Assembly: GCF_000166355.1 (NCBI RefSeq)
Contig: NC_014652.1
Coordinates: 248,001 to 312,000 of the forward strand
Source: Caldicellulosiruptor hydrothermalis 108
GTDB lineage: Bacteria > Bacillota > Thermoanaerobacteria > Caldicellulosiruptorales > Caldicellulosiruptoraceae
DNA length: 64,000 nucleotides
Direction: 5' to 3'
The translations under genes and the position numbers were made by a program. How positions within the stretch are numbered: position 1 is the stretch's first letter; every line of letters starts with the position of its first letter. Below are positions 26,353 through 33,563 of the stretch, one piece after another. The notes under the pieces were generated by a model. That model did not search any database and had not been told where the DNA came from. It worked only from the letters and a program-made list of their open reading frames with translations.

Positions 26353-27603
26353 TTACATATTCTCCTCCTGCGTCTGCAAAATAAGCTCTTGAATGTAATT
26401 TTCAAGCTGTTTGGGAAGCCCAAGTATTTTTACATCCATAAACCCTTGGGTTATAAGAGATATTGCCTCGTCTTTTGAAAGTCCTCTGCTCATCAGGTAT
26501 TCTACTTCTTCTTCGGCAATAGGACCGATTGCAGCCTCATGTGAAAGATGGCTTTGCGGTGCGCCATCTGATAATAGTTCTGGCACAGCATACATCATTC
26601 CGTTGCTTGATAAAAGTATTCCGCGGCAGTCAAGGTGCGCTTTTGAGCGGTTCTGCCGAGCCTCTAAAATTCCGCGCGAGTATATCTTTGCACTGTCTTT
26701 TACAATTGCCCTTGATATTGCCTGGCCGCTTGAATTTTCACCTTCCAGTATTATATGTGATCCCATGTCAATCTCAGAGTCTTTTAACCCATACAAGAGC
26801 GAGTTGAAGGATGCAACCGAGTTTTTACCTTTCAAGACTGCAATGGGAAACGACTGTATGGATTTCACAGGTTTTAAAAGCACATAGTTTGAAACAAACA
26901 CAGCATCATCCTCAACAACCGTCACTCCACGGGGTCTGACATAAAAATCTTCTGCCCAATTGTGAACCATTGTAAATGTGAGCCTGCTTCCCTTTTCAAG
27001 GTAAAACTCAGAAATTCCAATGTGCAGTCCTTCCTTTACCTTTGGTGCTGTTGCGCATCCGTTTATAATCTGAACCTCTGCACCTTCTTCTAAGATGACA
27101 ATATTGTGCACGTTTTGTATCCTTGCATTTTCCTGCAAAAGCAGGCACGCCTGTATTGGCTTTTCAACCTTCTGCCCTTTGAACACTCTTATAAAATACC
27201 CGTGGGCAGGGTGTGTTGCCGAAAATGCAGTGTATTTATCCCTGTCAGGCTTTACCGCTTTCCAGAAATACTTTTCGCGAACCTCTGGATACTTTTCCAA
27301 AGCTTCATTTATGTCCAAAATCTCAAGCTGGCCCTGGTACCTTTGCTGAAGCCGTCTGTATACAACAGAGTGGTCAAGCTGCAAAAAACTTCCCGACCGG
27401 CTTTCTTCAGATACCTCTATTCCAGCATTTAGGATTGTCTTTTGAATCTCTTCTGGAAGTTTAGAGAGCTCTGAAATCTGGTCTTTTTCCTCTGCCTCTT
27501 CAAACTGGGAAAGGTCAATATCTTGCCCATAAGCTGCCTTTTTATTTAAAGCTGACTTTGCAAGCTCCAAAATCTTTTCATCTATATAGTGTCTTGAAGA
27601 CAA
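26353..27603 (-). CDS. SufB/SufD-family Fe-S cluster scaffold of a minimal two-gene SUF system
   Basis: 416 residues. The C-terminal half is the SufBD beta-helix: GISEFYLEKGSRLTFTMVHNW, then GILEARQNRSKAHLDCRGILLS, and PELLSDGAPQSHLSHEAAIGP, which holds the cysteine and histidine expected in a SufB-like scaffold. A shorter N-terminal region is present than in classical SufB (about 465 residues). TTG start at 27603 with GGGAGGTG upstream. It overlaps the SufC gene by 22 bp. There is no sufS, sufU or sufD beside it, so the pair resembles the minimal SmsCB systems described in archaea and anaerobic bacteria. Confidence 0.9.
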   Translation of the reverse strand: MSSRHYIDEKILELAKSALNKKAAYGQDIDLSQFEEAEEKDQISELSKLPEEIQKTILNAGIEVSEESRSGSFLQLDHSVVYRRLQQRYQGQLEILDINEALEKYPEVREKYFWKAVKPDRDKYTAFSATHPAHGYFIRVFKGQKVEKPIQACLLLQENARIQNVHNIVILEEGAEVQIINGCATAPKVKEGLHIGISEFYLEKGSRLTFTMVHNWAEDFYVRPRGVTVVEDDAVFVSNYVLLKPVKSIQSFPIAVLKGKNSVASFNSLLYGLKDSEIDMGSHIILEGENSSGQAISRAIVKDSAKIYSRGILEARQNRSKAHLDCRGILLSSNGMMYAVPELLSDGAPQSHLSHEAAIGPIAEEEVEYLMSRGLSKDEAISLITQGFMDVKILGLPKQLENYIQELILQTQEENM

Positions 27604-28322
27604 TTTTCACACCTCCCAAACCCGTTTTGCCTTATCTCTTCAAAGAGGTCTTCTGCAGAACCTGAGCATACAAGCTTTCCATCCATCAGAATGTGCCCTT
27701 TGTCTGCATTGACATACTCCAAAATATACCCTGTGTGTGTGACAATCAAGCCGGAGGTGTGTCGCTTCTTTATCTTTTCGCCTTTTAAAAGCTTTTTAAT
27801 CACATTTCCCAAAAGGGTTATGTTGTCAAGGTCAACACCTGACTCTGGCTCATCCAAAAGTACAAGGCTTGGTTTTTGACACAAAAGCTGCAAAAGTTCA
27901 GACCTTTTTATCTCACCACCAGAAAATCCATAGTTTACTTCCCTTGATAGGTGCTCCTCTAAATTCAAAATTTTTGCATACTCTTGGATGTCAGCATCTG
28001 TCTGCCTTATAGACTTTATTATCTCAGAAAGTTTTTGAAGCTCAACACCTCTTATTGCCGGTGGTTTTTGGAACATCATTCCAATCCCAAGCTTTGCTCT
28101 CTCATGTGTTGGCATGTATGTGATGTCAATACCATTGAAAATTATCTTGCCGGACGTTATTTTGTATTTTGGAAGACCCATTATGCTCATCATGAGTGTT
28201 GTCTTTCCGCTTCCGTTTGGACCAAACAGAATGTGCGTCTCTCCATCCGGGATTGTGAGCGAAACACCTTTTAAGATCTCTTTTGAACCAACCTCAACGT
28301 GAAGATCAATAATTTCAAGCAT
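27582..28322 (-). CDS. sufC: SufC Fe-S assembly ATPase
   Basis: ABC-type ATPase that energises the SufB-like scaffold. Walker A is GPNGSGKTTLMM, the Q-loop region is MMFQKPPAIRGV, the signature is NYGFSGGEIKRSELL, and Walker B is SLVLLDEPESGVDLDN, with the H-switch in LIVTHTGYILEYV. Start taken at ATG 28322, matching the usual MLEIxxLHVEV N-terminus; ATG 28334 is also possible but abuts AAGGAG. First gene of the two-gene suf operon. A TATAAT-like -10 lies near 28375 on the minus strand with a weak -35. Confidence 0.93.
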   Translation of the reverse strand: MLEIIDLHVEVGSKEILKGVSLTIPDGETHILFGPNGSGKTTLMMSIMGLPKYKITSGKIIFNGIDITYMPTHERAKLGIGMMFQKPPAIRGVELQKLSEIIKSIRQTDADIQEYAKILNLEEHLSREVNYGFSGGEIKRSELLQLLCQKPSLVLLDEPESGVDLDNITLLGNVIKKLLKGEKIKKRHTSGLIVTHTGYILEYVNADKGHILMDGKLVCSGSAEDLFEEIRQNGFGRCENCLQDTI

Positions 28323-28493
28323 TTTTTGCGACATCTCCTTGTCAAAATGGATTTAAAATCTTCTAACTTATTTATTATACCACCAAAATTGCATTTGCTA
28401 ACAACAAAGATTTGGCATAAAATTTAAATCAACTTAAGAAAATTGTGGTAAAATAATATCATAATTGATTTTTAAAAAGGGTGAATTTAAAAA

Positions 28494-28820
28494 ATGAAAT
28501 TAGTTTTGGCCATTGTGTCAGAAGTGGATAGAAATAAACTGAACCTTGCACTTATTGAAAATGGTGTTCCTGCAACAATTATCTATTCAACAGGCGGTTT
28601 TTTGAATAGGGGCACTGTTACATTCATGATAGGTGCTGAAGATGATAGGCTTGATGAGGTGATTGAGCTCATAAAAAAGAACGTGTCAGAAAGGAAAGAG
28701 GTTTCAAAATCTACTTTGCCACCTGCTTTGCAGAGCCTGTTTTTTGTAAGCAAGCAGAAGATTGAACAGGGCGGAGCGGTGATTTTTGTGTTAGACATTG
28801 AAAACTTCTTGAAAGTTTGA
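28494..28820 (+). CDS. Cyclic-di-AMP receptor (DarA/PstA, PII-like)
   Basis: 108 residues. The pattern MKLVLAIVSEVDRNKLNLALIENGVPATIIYSTGGFLNRGTVTFMIGAEDDR matches the DarA/PstA (DUF970) family: the T-loop-like TGGFL with NRGTVTFMIG and C-terminal GGAVIFVLDIENF are all conserved. Family members bind c-di-AMP as trimers and relay potassium/cell-wall signals. Their outputs are mostly unknown. It ends one base before an alternative start of the next gene, but that gene appears to have its own promoter. Confidence 0.92.
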   Translation: MKLVLAIVSEVDRNKLNLALIENGVPATIIYSTGGFLNRGTVTFMIGAEDDRLDEVIELIKKNVSERKEVSKSTLPPALQSLFFVSKQKIEQGGAVIFVLDIENFLKV

Positions 28821-28836
28821 AATGATAGTTTTAAAA

Positions 28837-28857
28837 TATACCCTGTATGGGTATAAT
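28837..28857 (+). promoter_or_regulatory. CsoR-family-like operator overlapping a -10 box
   Basis: TATACCC at 28837-28843 and GGGTATA at 28849-28855 form a perfect 7-bp inverted repeat around TGTAT. A TATAAT -10 box at 28852-28857 overlaps the right arm. TACCC/GGGTA inverted repeats are typical of CsoR/CstR/RcnR operators (copper, persulfide or other metals). The -35 is weak (TTTTAA). No CsoR gene is in the window. Confidence 0.5.
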
Positions 28858-28878
28858 AATATAGGGGTGAAGTTAAGG

Positions 28879-29751
28879 ATGATTTATGATTGTGCGGTGA
28901 TTGGAGCAGGACCGGCGGGCTTGTCTGCTGCCATAAATCTTGCTCAGACAAACAGAAGTGTTGTTGTGTTTGCAACAAAAGAAGAAGACTCAAGTATCTA
29001 CAGGGCACCTGAAGTGAACAACTATCTTGGGTTTCATGGTGTAACAGGGAAAGAGCTTTTGCAGGCGTTTTATGACCATGCCAAAAAGATGGGTATTGAG
29101 GTTGTGCACAAGAAGGTTATAAACTTCTACAAATCAGGTGACATTTTCACGATAAATGCAAACAACGAGTTTTTTGAGGCGTACTCTGTCATTTTAGCAA
29201 TTGGCACACCAAAGAAGACTTTGTTGGAAAATGAGGGTGAATTTGTAGGTCGAGGAATTTCTTACTGTGCTGTTTGCGATGGGATGCTGTACAAGGGAAG
29301 AACCATCGCGGTTATTGGAGAGGCTATTGATGCTGAAGAAGAGGCTGAGTACTTGTCTGAGCTTGCAAAAAAACTGTACTATATTCCACTTTATAAAAAG
29401 AATGAGTTTCATTTCAAAGACAATGTTGAGGTTATTTTGTCACGCCCAAAAAGTGTGTATGGGGAAGACTTTGTAAATGCGTTAGAGCTTGAAGACAGGA
29501 CATTGAATGTTGATGGAATATTTATAATAAGAAAGACAATGCCGGCTGACCAGCTAATTTATGGGCTTGAGTTTACAGAAGACGGACACATAAAAGTTGA
29601 CAGCAAGATGCAAACATCTATTGAAGGGCTTTTTGCAGCAGGCGATGTAGTGGGAAGGCCTTATCAGGTTGCAAAAGCTGTCGGTGAGGGTCAGATTGCC
29701 GGGCTTTCAGCCTCAACATATGTGAAAATGGTAAAGGAAAAGCAGAAGTAA
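28879..29751 (+). CDS. Thioredoxin reductase-like FAD-dependent disulfide reductase
   Basis: Start at ATG 28879 because the promoter at about 28855 excludes the upstream ATG 28822; AGGGGTG lies at 28863-28869. The 290-residue protein has the FAD motif VIGAGPAGLSAAINLA, a redox pair in YCAVCDG, a second nucleotide region around IAVIGEAIDAEEEAEYL whose GxGxxG is degraded, and the FAD loop GLFAAGDVVGRPYQVAKAVGEGQIAG. Loss of the normal NADPH-binding glycines suggests a different electron donor, as in ferredoxin- or flavin-dependent thioredoxin reductases of some anaerobes (inference). RNA ends at the hairpin following the gene. Confidence 0.87.
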   Translation: MIYDCAVIGAGPAGLSAAINLAQTNRSVVVFATKEEDSSIYRAPEVNNYLGFHGVTGKELLQAFYDHAKKMGIEVVHKKVINFYKSGDIFTINANNEFFEAYSVILAIGTPKKTLLENEGEFVGRGISYCAVCDGMLYKGRTIAVIGEAIDAEEEAEYLSELAKKLYYIPLYKKNEFHFKDNVEVILSRPKSVYGEDFVNALELEDRTLNVDGIFIIRKTMPADQLIYGLEFTEDGHIKVDSKMQTSIEGLFAAGDVVGRPYQVAKAVGEGQIAGLSASTYVKMVKEKQK

Positions 29752-29790
29752 AAAGGACTGATTCGGCGTTTGCCGATGAGGTCCTTTTTT
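29751..29790 (+). terminator. Terminator of the thioredoxin reductase-like gene
   Basis: AAAAGGAC at 29751-29758 pairs with GTCCTTTT, with an inner TCGGC/GCCGA stem. A run of six T follows GTCC. Confidence 0.85.
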
Positions 29791-29809
29791 AAATTTGAAA
29801 AATGGGAGC

Positions 29810-30160
29810 TTATTCCCAGTACATAAGGTTTAAAAACATATTTGCAATCTTTGCCTGATCTTCAAGTATATTTTGAGGGGTTTTGCCGCAGTAATCTGGT
29901 TCAATTTGACGAGATTCTAAGGTCCACAAAAAAGCTTTGAATTTTGGGTATCTATGGATATTTTCTTTCATATAGCAAAGAAGGTCGCAAAGGTTTTGAT
30001 AAGTTTCAGAGTTTTTGCTTTTCTCTTTATAAAATTTTTGAGGGTCTACAATTAATTCAAACACCTTCGCAATTTTATACCTATATTCATCCTTTGCGCC
30101 TTTGTTTTCAAAATTCTTGATATAATTATAATAGCTTTCGCAGAATATCCTATACATCAT
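29810..30160 (-). CDS. Unrecognised helical partner of the adjacent nucleotidyltransferase
   Basis: 116 residues, no signal peptide, no recognised family. It is rich in aromatic and charged residues (YYNYIKNFENKG; VFELIVDPQKFYKEKSK; FLWTLESRQIEPDYC) and probably all-helical. A HEPN RxxxxxH motif was looked for and not found. Its start overlaps the end of the nucleotidyltransferase gene by 11 bp, indicating translational coupling and a joint function. A toxin-antitoxin-like role is possible but unsupported by motifs. Confidence 0.65.
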   Translation of the reverse strand: MMYRIFCESYYNYIKNFENKGAKDEYRYKIAKVFELIVDPQKFYKEKSKNSETYQNLCDLLCYMKENIHRYPKFKAFLWTLESRQIEPDYCGKTPQNILEDQAKIANMFLNLMYWE

Positions 30161-30659
30161 ATTTCACCCTAAAAATTTCAAGTTTTTCTAAAAACCTTTT
30201 CTTCTTTGTTTCAAAAAAGTCTTTTCTGTTTAAGATTTCCTCAATTATTTTGTTAATTAATTCTTTGTTGCATGAGGGCATTAATTTATCTATATCTTCG
30301 ATATCTTTTTCATCAAGCCTAATAATTTTACTGACCACAATGTCTTCTTTTGAAAGAACATAAACTCTTATGTATTCAAAACCCTCAAGCTTTATTGCTC
30401 TTTTTTTAAACGATGGTGCTATTGGAGTGCTTTCATATTCAAGAAGGTCAAAATCTCCTAGAAATCGCAATACTTTCCCAATCTGAGAAGGATAGTTCAA
30501 ATCTAAAATATCAAAATCGCGGGTGGCTCTGTCTAAATATTCACCTAAAATACATGCAGACCCGCCTAAAAGGTATAACGAAAATGGTCTAATTTGCAGG
30601 ACTTTTGCAATCTTTTCGGCATCCTTTAAAAGATTAAAAAGAGCTTCTCTTTCATGCAT
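30150..30659 (-). CDS. Nucleotidyltransferase-fold protein (DUF6036/AbiEii-like)
   Basis: 169 residues. The nucleotidyltransferase core is visible: YLLGGSACILGEYLDRATRDFDIL, i.e. GGS followed 13 residues later by D-F-D, the metal-binding pair. It is followed by YVLSKEDIVVSKIIRLDEKDIEDIDKL, the D-x-x-D segment typical of DUF6036/AbiEii-like proteins. Relatives include antitoxin- or toxin-like minimal nucleotidyltransferases and abortive-infection proteins. First gene of a coupled pair with the helical protein downstream. Confidence 0.8.
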   Translation of the reverse strand: MHEREALFNLLKDAEKIAKVLQIRPFSLYLLGGSACILGEYLDRATRDFDILDLNYPSQIGKVLRFLGDFDLLEYESTPIAPSFKKRAIKLEGFEYIRVYVLSKEDIVVSKIIRLDEKDIEDIDKLMPSCNKELINKIIEEILNRKDFFETKKKRFLEKLEIFRVKYDV

Positions 30660-30719
30660 TTTGAAAATTAAAGAAAGTTTAAAGTTTTCTATATTTTAAA
30701 TTATACCACACAAAAAATA

Positions 30720-30763
30720 AAAAACAAAAGGGCAACCTTGAAAAGTTTTACTCAAGATTACCC
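30720..30763 (-). terminator. Terminator of the FmdB-family gene
   Basis: On the minus strand GGGTAATCTTGA (plus 30752-30763) pairs with TCAAGGTTGCCC (plus 30730-30741), including two G-U pairs, followed by CTTTTGTTTTT. Confidence 0.8.
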
Positions 30764-30768
30764 CTGTC

Positions 30769-30987
30769 TTAAAATCCACAGGAACCTCCACAGCATCCAC
30801 TTGTACAAGAATAGCCACTATCAGAAGACTTCGAGGATGAGATGATATTCACGCTTTTAAAAACTGCTTCAAGCTCACGGCTGTGACAGCTTGGACATTC
30901 AATCTCTTTGTTTTCCCTCTCTTTAATGGATGCTCTAACATTGAACTCCTCACCACAATCTTTGCACCTCAAATCGTAAAATGGCAT
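30769..30987 (-). CDS. FmdB-family zinc ribbon protein
   Basis: Start at the ATG at 30985-30987, seven bases after AAAGGAGTG; an upstream in-frame extension encoding a hydrophobic segment has no ribosome site. 72 residues: MPFYDLRCKDCGEEF with Cys8/Cys11 and ECPSCHS with Cys31/Cys34, the four-cysteine ribbon of FmdB/CxxC_CxxC_SSSS regulators. A serine-rich linker and a cysteine-rich tail (CTSGCCGGSCGF) follow. Such tails are common in the family. The regulatory target is unknown. Confidence 0.88.
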   Translation of the reverse strand: MPFYDLRCKDCGEEFNVRASIKERENKEIECPSCHSRELEAVFKSVNIISSSKSSDSGYSCTSGCCGGSCGF

Positions 30988-31163
30988 ATCCATCACTCCT
31001 TTTATTTTGTTTGCTAAATATATTATAGCTTCTAATAGAACAAAGGTCAATATACATATTAGGGGTATAAGGTAATATTTCTTCATAAGCAATCAAATTT
31101 ATGAAAGGTCCGCAGATAGATAGTAAAATAACAAATTAGAACCAAGTATTCATATAGAAATAC

Positions 31164-31212
31164 TTGACAATATCATTACATTGCTTTATAATTGAAAATG
31201 AAAATCAATTTC
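31164..31212 (+). promoter_or_regulatory. Consensus promoter with a Fur box, FTR1 gene
   Basis: TTGACA at 31164-31169, 17-bp spacer, TATAAT at 31187-31192. A 19-bp sequence at 31194-31212 (GAAAATGAAAATCAATTTC) matches the classic Fur box GATAATGATAATCATTATC at 15 of 19 positions and covers the transcription start. Iron-dependent repression is the natural reading. Confidence 0.8.
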
Positions 31213-31237
31213 AAAAAACAAAGAAAGGAGTTTCGTT

Positions 31238-31957
31238 ATGGTTCAGGGATTTGTAATTGCTTTTAGAGAGGTTTTTGAGATAATTCTTGTAGTTGCTGTG
31301 ATGATTGGGGTTATTCAAAAGCTTAACCAAAAGGATTTACTAAAGAGTTTGAATATTGGGCTGGTATTAGGGATTGTTTTGAGTGCATTGCTTAGTATTA
31401 TTGTATTTGCCTTTTATGAGAGCTTGGAAGAGTCCTTTGAGGGAGTTGAGATAGCATTAAAAGCTTTACTGGTGATTCTAATTACATGGTTTTTAGCTTT
31501 AGCTATCAAATATCAGAAAAGGGATTTAAAACAGCAGACTTATGAAAAGGTTATTAATTTCCAAAAATATTCATATGGTATTTTTCTCCTATCTCTTGTA
31601 AATGTTTTACGAGAAGGAACAGAACTGGTAATATTTTCGTTGGCTTCATTTTCCAAGGATAAATCCTTAACTTTATTCTACGGGATTGGTCTGGGGATAT
31701 TTGCAGCTGTACTTTTGGGCTACTTTGTGTTTAAGCTTTCTAACAGAATAAATATAAGACTCTTTTTCATTGCCACAACATTAATTTTGGTGATTGTTTC
31801 GTCTGAAGTTTTAAAAGACTTGGTTGAAGAAATTCTTAAAGAAGGGTTAAAAACTCAGAATGAGGTTATTCCTACTGTTTTGAGCGTTGGATATATTTTG
31901 ATATTCTTAGTGCTGATGATACAGTCAAATATCATTTCAAGGCAGAAAACAGAGTAA
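31238..31957 (+). CDS. FTR1-family iron permease
   Basis: 239 residues, seven membrane helices. The two REXXE iron-binding motifs are present: REVFE at 10-14 and REGTE at 125-129, in the two homologous halves. Bacterial members (EfeU-like) import ferrous or ferric iron, usually with an EfeO/EfeB partner; none is encoded here. AAAGGAG precedes ATG 31238. Upstream Fur box and consensus promoter point to induction on iron limitation. Confidence 0.92.
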   Translation: MVQGFVIAFREVFEIILVVAVMIGVIQKLNQKDLLKSLNIGLVLGIVLSALLSIIVFAFYESLEESFEGVEIALKALLVILITWFLALAIKYQKRDLKQQTYEKVINFQKYSYGIFLLSLVNVLREGTELVIFSLASFSKDKSLTLFYGIGLGIFAAVLLGYFVFKLSNRINIRLFFIATTLILVIVSSEVLKDLVEEILKEGLKTQNEVIPTVLSVGYILIFLVLMIQSNIISRQKTE

Positions 31958-31970
31958 AGGTTAAATCTTG

Positions 31971-31999
31971 TAATATTTCCCCCGCAACAAAAATATATT
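31971..31999 (+). promoter_or_regulatory. Possible SigE-type promoter of spoIVA
   Basis: TAATATT at 31971-31977, 14-bp spacer, AATATATT at 31992-31999, similar to the mother-cell SigE pattern (-35 KMATATT, -10 CATACAHT; six of eight at -10). It is 47 bp before the spoIVA start. Assignment is tentative because the -10 C is missing. Confidence 0.35.
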
Positions 32000-32046
32000 T
32001 TTACTGACAAGTCCATTTGAAATTGCATAGGGGGAAAGATGTTTTG

Positions 32047-33522
32047 ATGGATGCTGATATCTACAGAGAAATAGCAAAAAGGACAAACGGTGACATTTAC
32101 ATTGGTGTGGTTGGACCTGTCAGAACAGGAAAGTCCACCTTCATAAAAAGATTTATGGACCTTTTTGTGATTCCCAACATTGAAGATGAGTATAAAAAAG
32201 AGAGAACAAAGGATGAGCTTCCGCAAAGCGCGCAGGGCAAAACTATAATGACAACAGAGCCCAAATTTGTTCCCAATGAAGCTGTTGAAGTTTTGCTATC
32301 AAGCGGTGCAAGGCTGAAGGTACGGCTTGTTGACTGTGTCGGGTACTTAGTTGAAGGTGCAATGGGACATTTGGAAGAAAACCATCCGCGCATGGTCACA
32401 ACACCGTGGTTCGAAAAGCCAATCCCGTTTGAAGAGGCAGCAGAGATTGGCACTAAAAAGGTCATCCAGGACCACTCAACAATTGGGATAGTCATCACAA
32501 CAGATGGCACAATCACTGAGATACCGCGAGAAAACTACATAAAGGCAGAAGAAAGAGTGATTGAAGAGCTAAAGCTACTTAACAAGCCGTTTGTGATTGT
32601 TCTCAACACCGCAAAACCATACTCACCCGATACACAAGAGCTCAAAAAAGAGCTTGAAGAGAAGTACAAGATGCCAGTTTTGATTGTCAATTGTCTTCAG
32701 ATGCAGATTGAGGATGTAAAGAGGATTTTAGAGACAGTGCTGTTTGAGTTTCCTATTGTTGAAGTAAAGATTAACTTGCCAAGATGGTTTGACGAGCTGG
32801 AAGATGAGTCGTGGCTCAAAAAAGAGATTTACGAAAAGATAAAAGAATATGCAGAAAAGCTTGACAAAATCAGAGATATAACAGACCAGCTTGAAGTTTT
32901 AAAACAACATCCCCAGATTGACAGGTGTGAGGTTGTAGGAATAAATTTGGGAGATGGGAAGAGCGAGCTTTCAATTTACTTCAAAGAAGGGCTTTTGTTC
33001 AAGATCATTGAAGAGTCAACCGGGTTTGAAATAAAAGGCGAGCATCATCTTGTAAGACTTCTTTGCGAGCTTTCACAAATAAAGAAAGAGTATGATAAGC
33101 TAAAAGATGCTCTAAATAGCGCAAAAGAGAAAGGATACGGTATTGTTGCACCTGCTTTGGATGAGCTCAAGCTTGAAACACCTGAAATAGTAAAGAAAGG
33201 AAACAGCTTTGGTGTAAGACTCAAGGCCTCTGCACCATCTTTGCACATCATAAGAGTGGAAGTTGAGACAGAGGTGTCACCAATTGTTGGAACAGAGAAA
33301 CAGAGCGAAGAACTTGTGAACTTTTTGATGAAAGAGTTTGAAGACGACCCAAAAAAGATTTGGGAGTCAAACATATTTGGAAAATCACTTCATGAACTTG
33401 TAAAAGAAGGACTTCAAAATAAGCTTCACAGAGTGCCTGAAGACAGCCAAGAAAAGCTCAGAGAGACTTTGCAAAGGATTATAAACGAAGGAAGTGGAGG
33501 ACTTATTTGCATAATCCTTTAA
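32047..33522 (+). CDS. spoIVA: Stage IV sporulation protein A (spore coat morphogenetic ATPase)
   Basis: Start at ATG 32047 (AGGGGGAAA upstream; TTG 32017 is unlikely). 491 residues, close to the 492 of Bacillus subtilis SpoIVA. MDADIYREIAKRTNGDIYIGVVGPVRTGKSTF carries Walker A, VRLVDCVGYLVEGAMGH is the switch/Walker B region, and QDHSTIGIVITTDGTI is conserved. A middle coiled region and the C-terminal GSGGLICIIL follow. In Bacillus it polymerises with ATP on the forespore under SpoVM. It is a single gene with its own terminator. Confidence 0.95.
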   Translation: MDADIYREIAKRTNGDIYIGVVGPVRTGKSTFIKRFMDLFVIPNIEDEYKKERTKDELPQSAQGKTIMTTEPKFVPNEAVEVLLSSGARLKVRLVDCVGYLVEGAMGHLEENHPRMVTTPWFEKPIPFEEAAEIGTKKVIQDHSTIGIVITTDGTITEIPRENYIKAEERVIEELKLLNKPFVIVLNTAKPYSPDTQELKKELEEKYKMPVLIVNCLQMQIEDVKRILETVLFEFPIVEVKINLPRWFDELEDESWLKKEIYEKIKEYAEKLDKIRDITDQLEVLKQHPQIDRCEVVGINLGDGKSELSIYFKEGLLFKIIEESTGFEIKGEHHLVRLLCELSQIKKEYDKLKDALNSAKEKGYGIVAPALDELKLETPEIVKKGNSFGVRLKASAPSLHIIRVEVETEVSPIVGTEKQSEELVNFLMKEFEDDPKKIWESNIFGKSLHELVKEGLQNKLHRVPEDSQEKLRETLQRIINEGSGGLICIIL

Positions 33523-33525
33523 AAC

Positions 33526-33560
33526 AAAAAGGTCCAAACGCTTTGTCTGGACCTTTTTGT
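33526..33560. terminator. Bidirectional terminator, spoIVA and glycosidase gene
   Basis: AAAAAGGTCCA at 33526-33536 pairs perfectly with TGGACCTTTTT at 33548-33558 around an 11-nt loop. It serves both convergent genes. Confidence 0.88.
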
Positions 33561-33563
33561 GTT

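Noticed and set aside
26411-26887. 158-codon open frame on the plus strand
   Set aside because: Antisense to the SufB-like gene, no homology and no ribosome site.
28822-28878. Upstream start adding 19 residues to the thioredoxin reductase-like protein
   Set aside because: The extension crosses the promoter/operator and does not resemble the FAD-motif N-terminus of the family.
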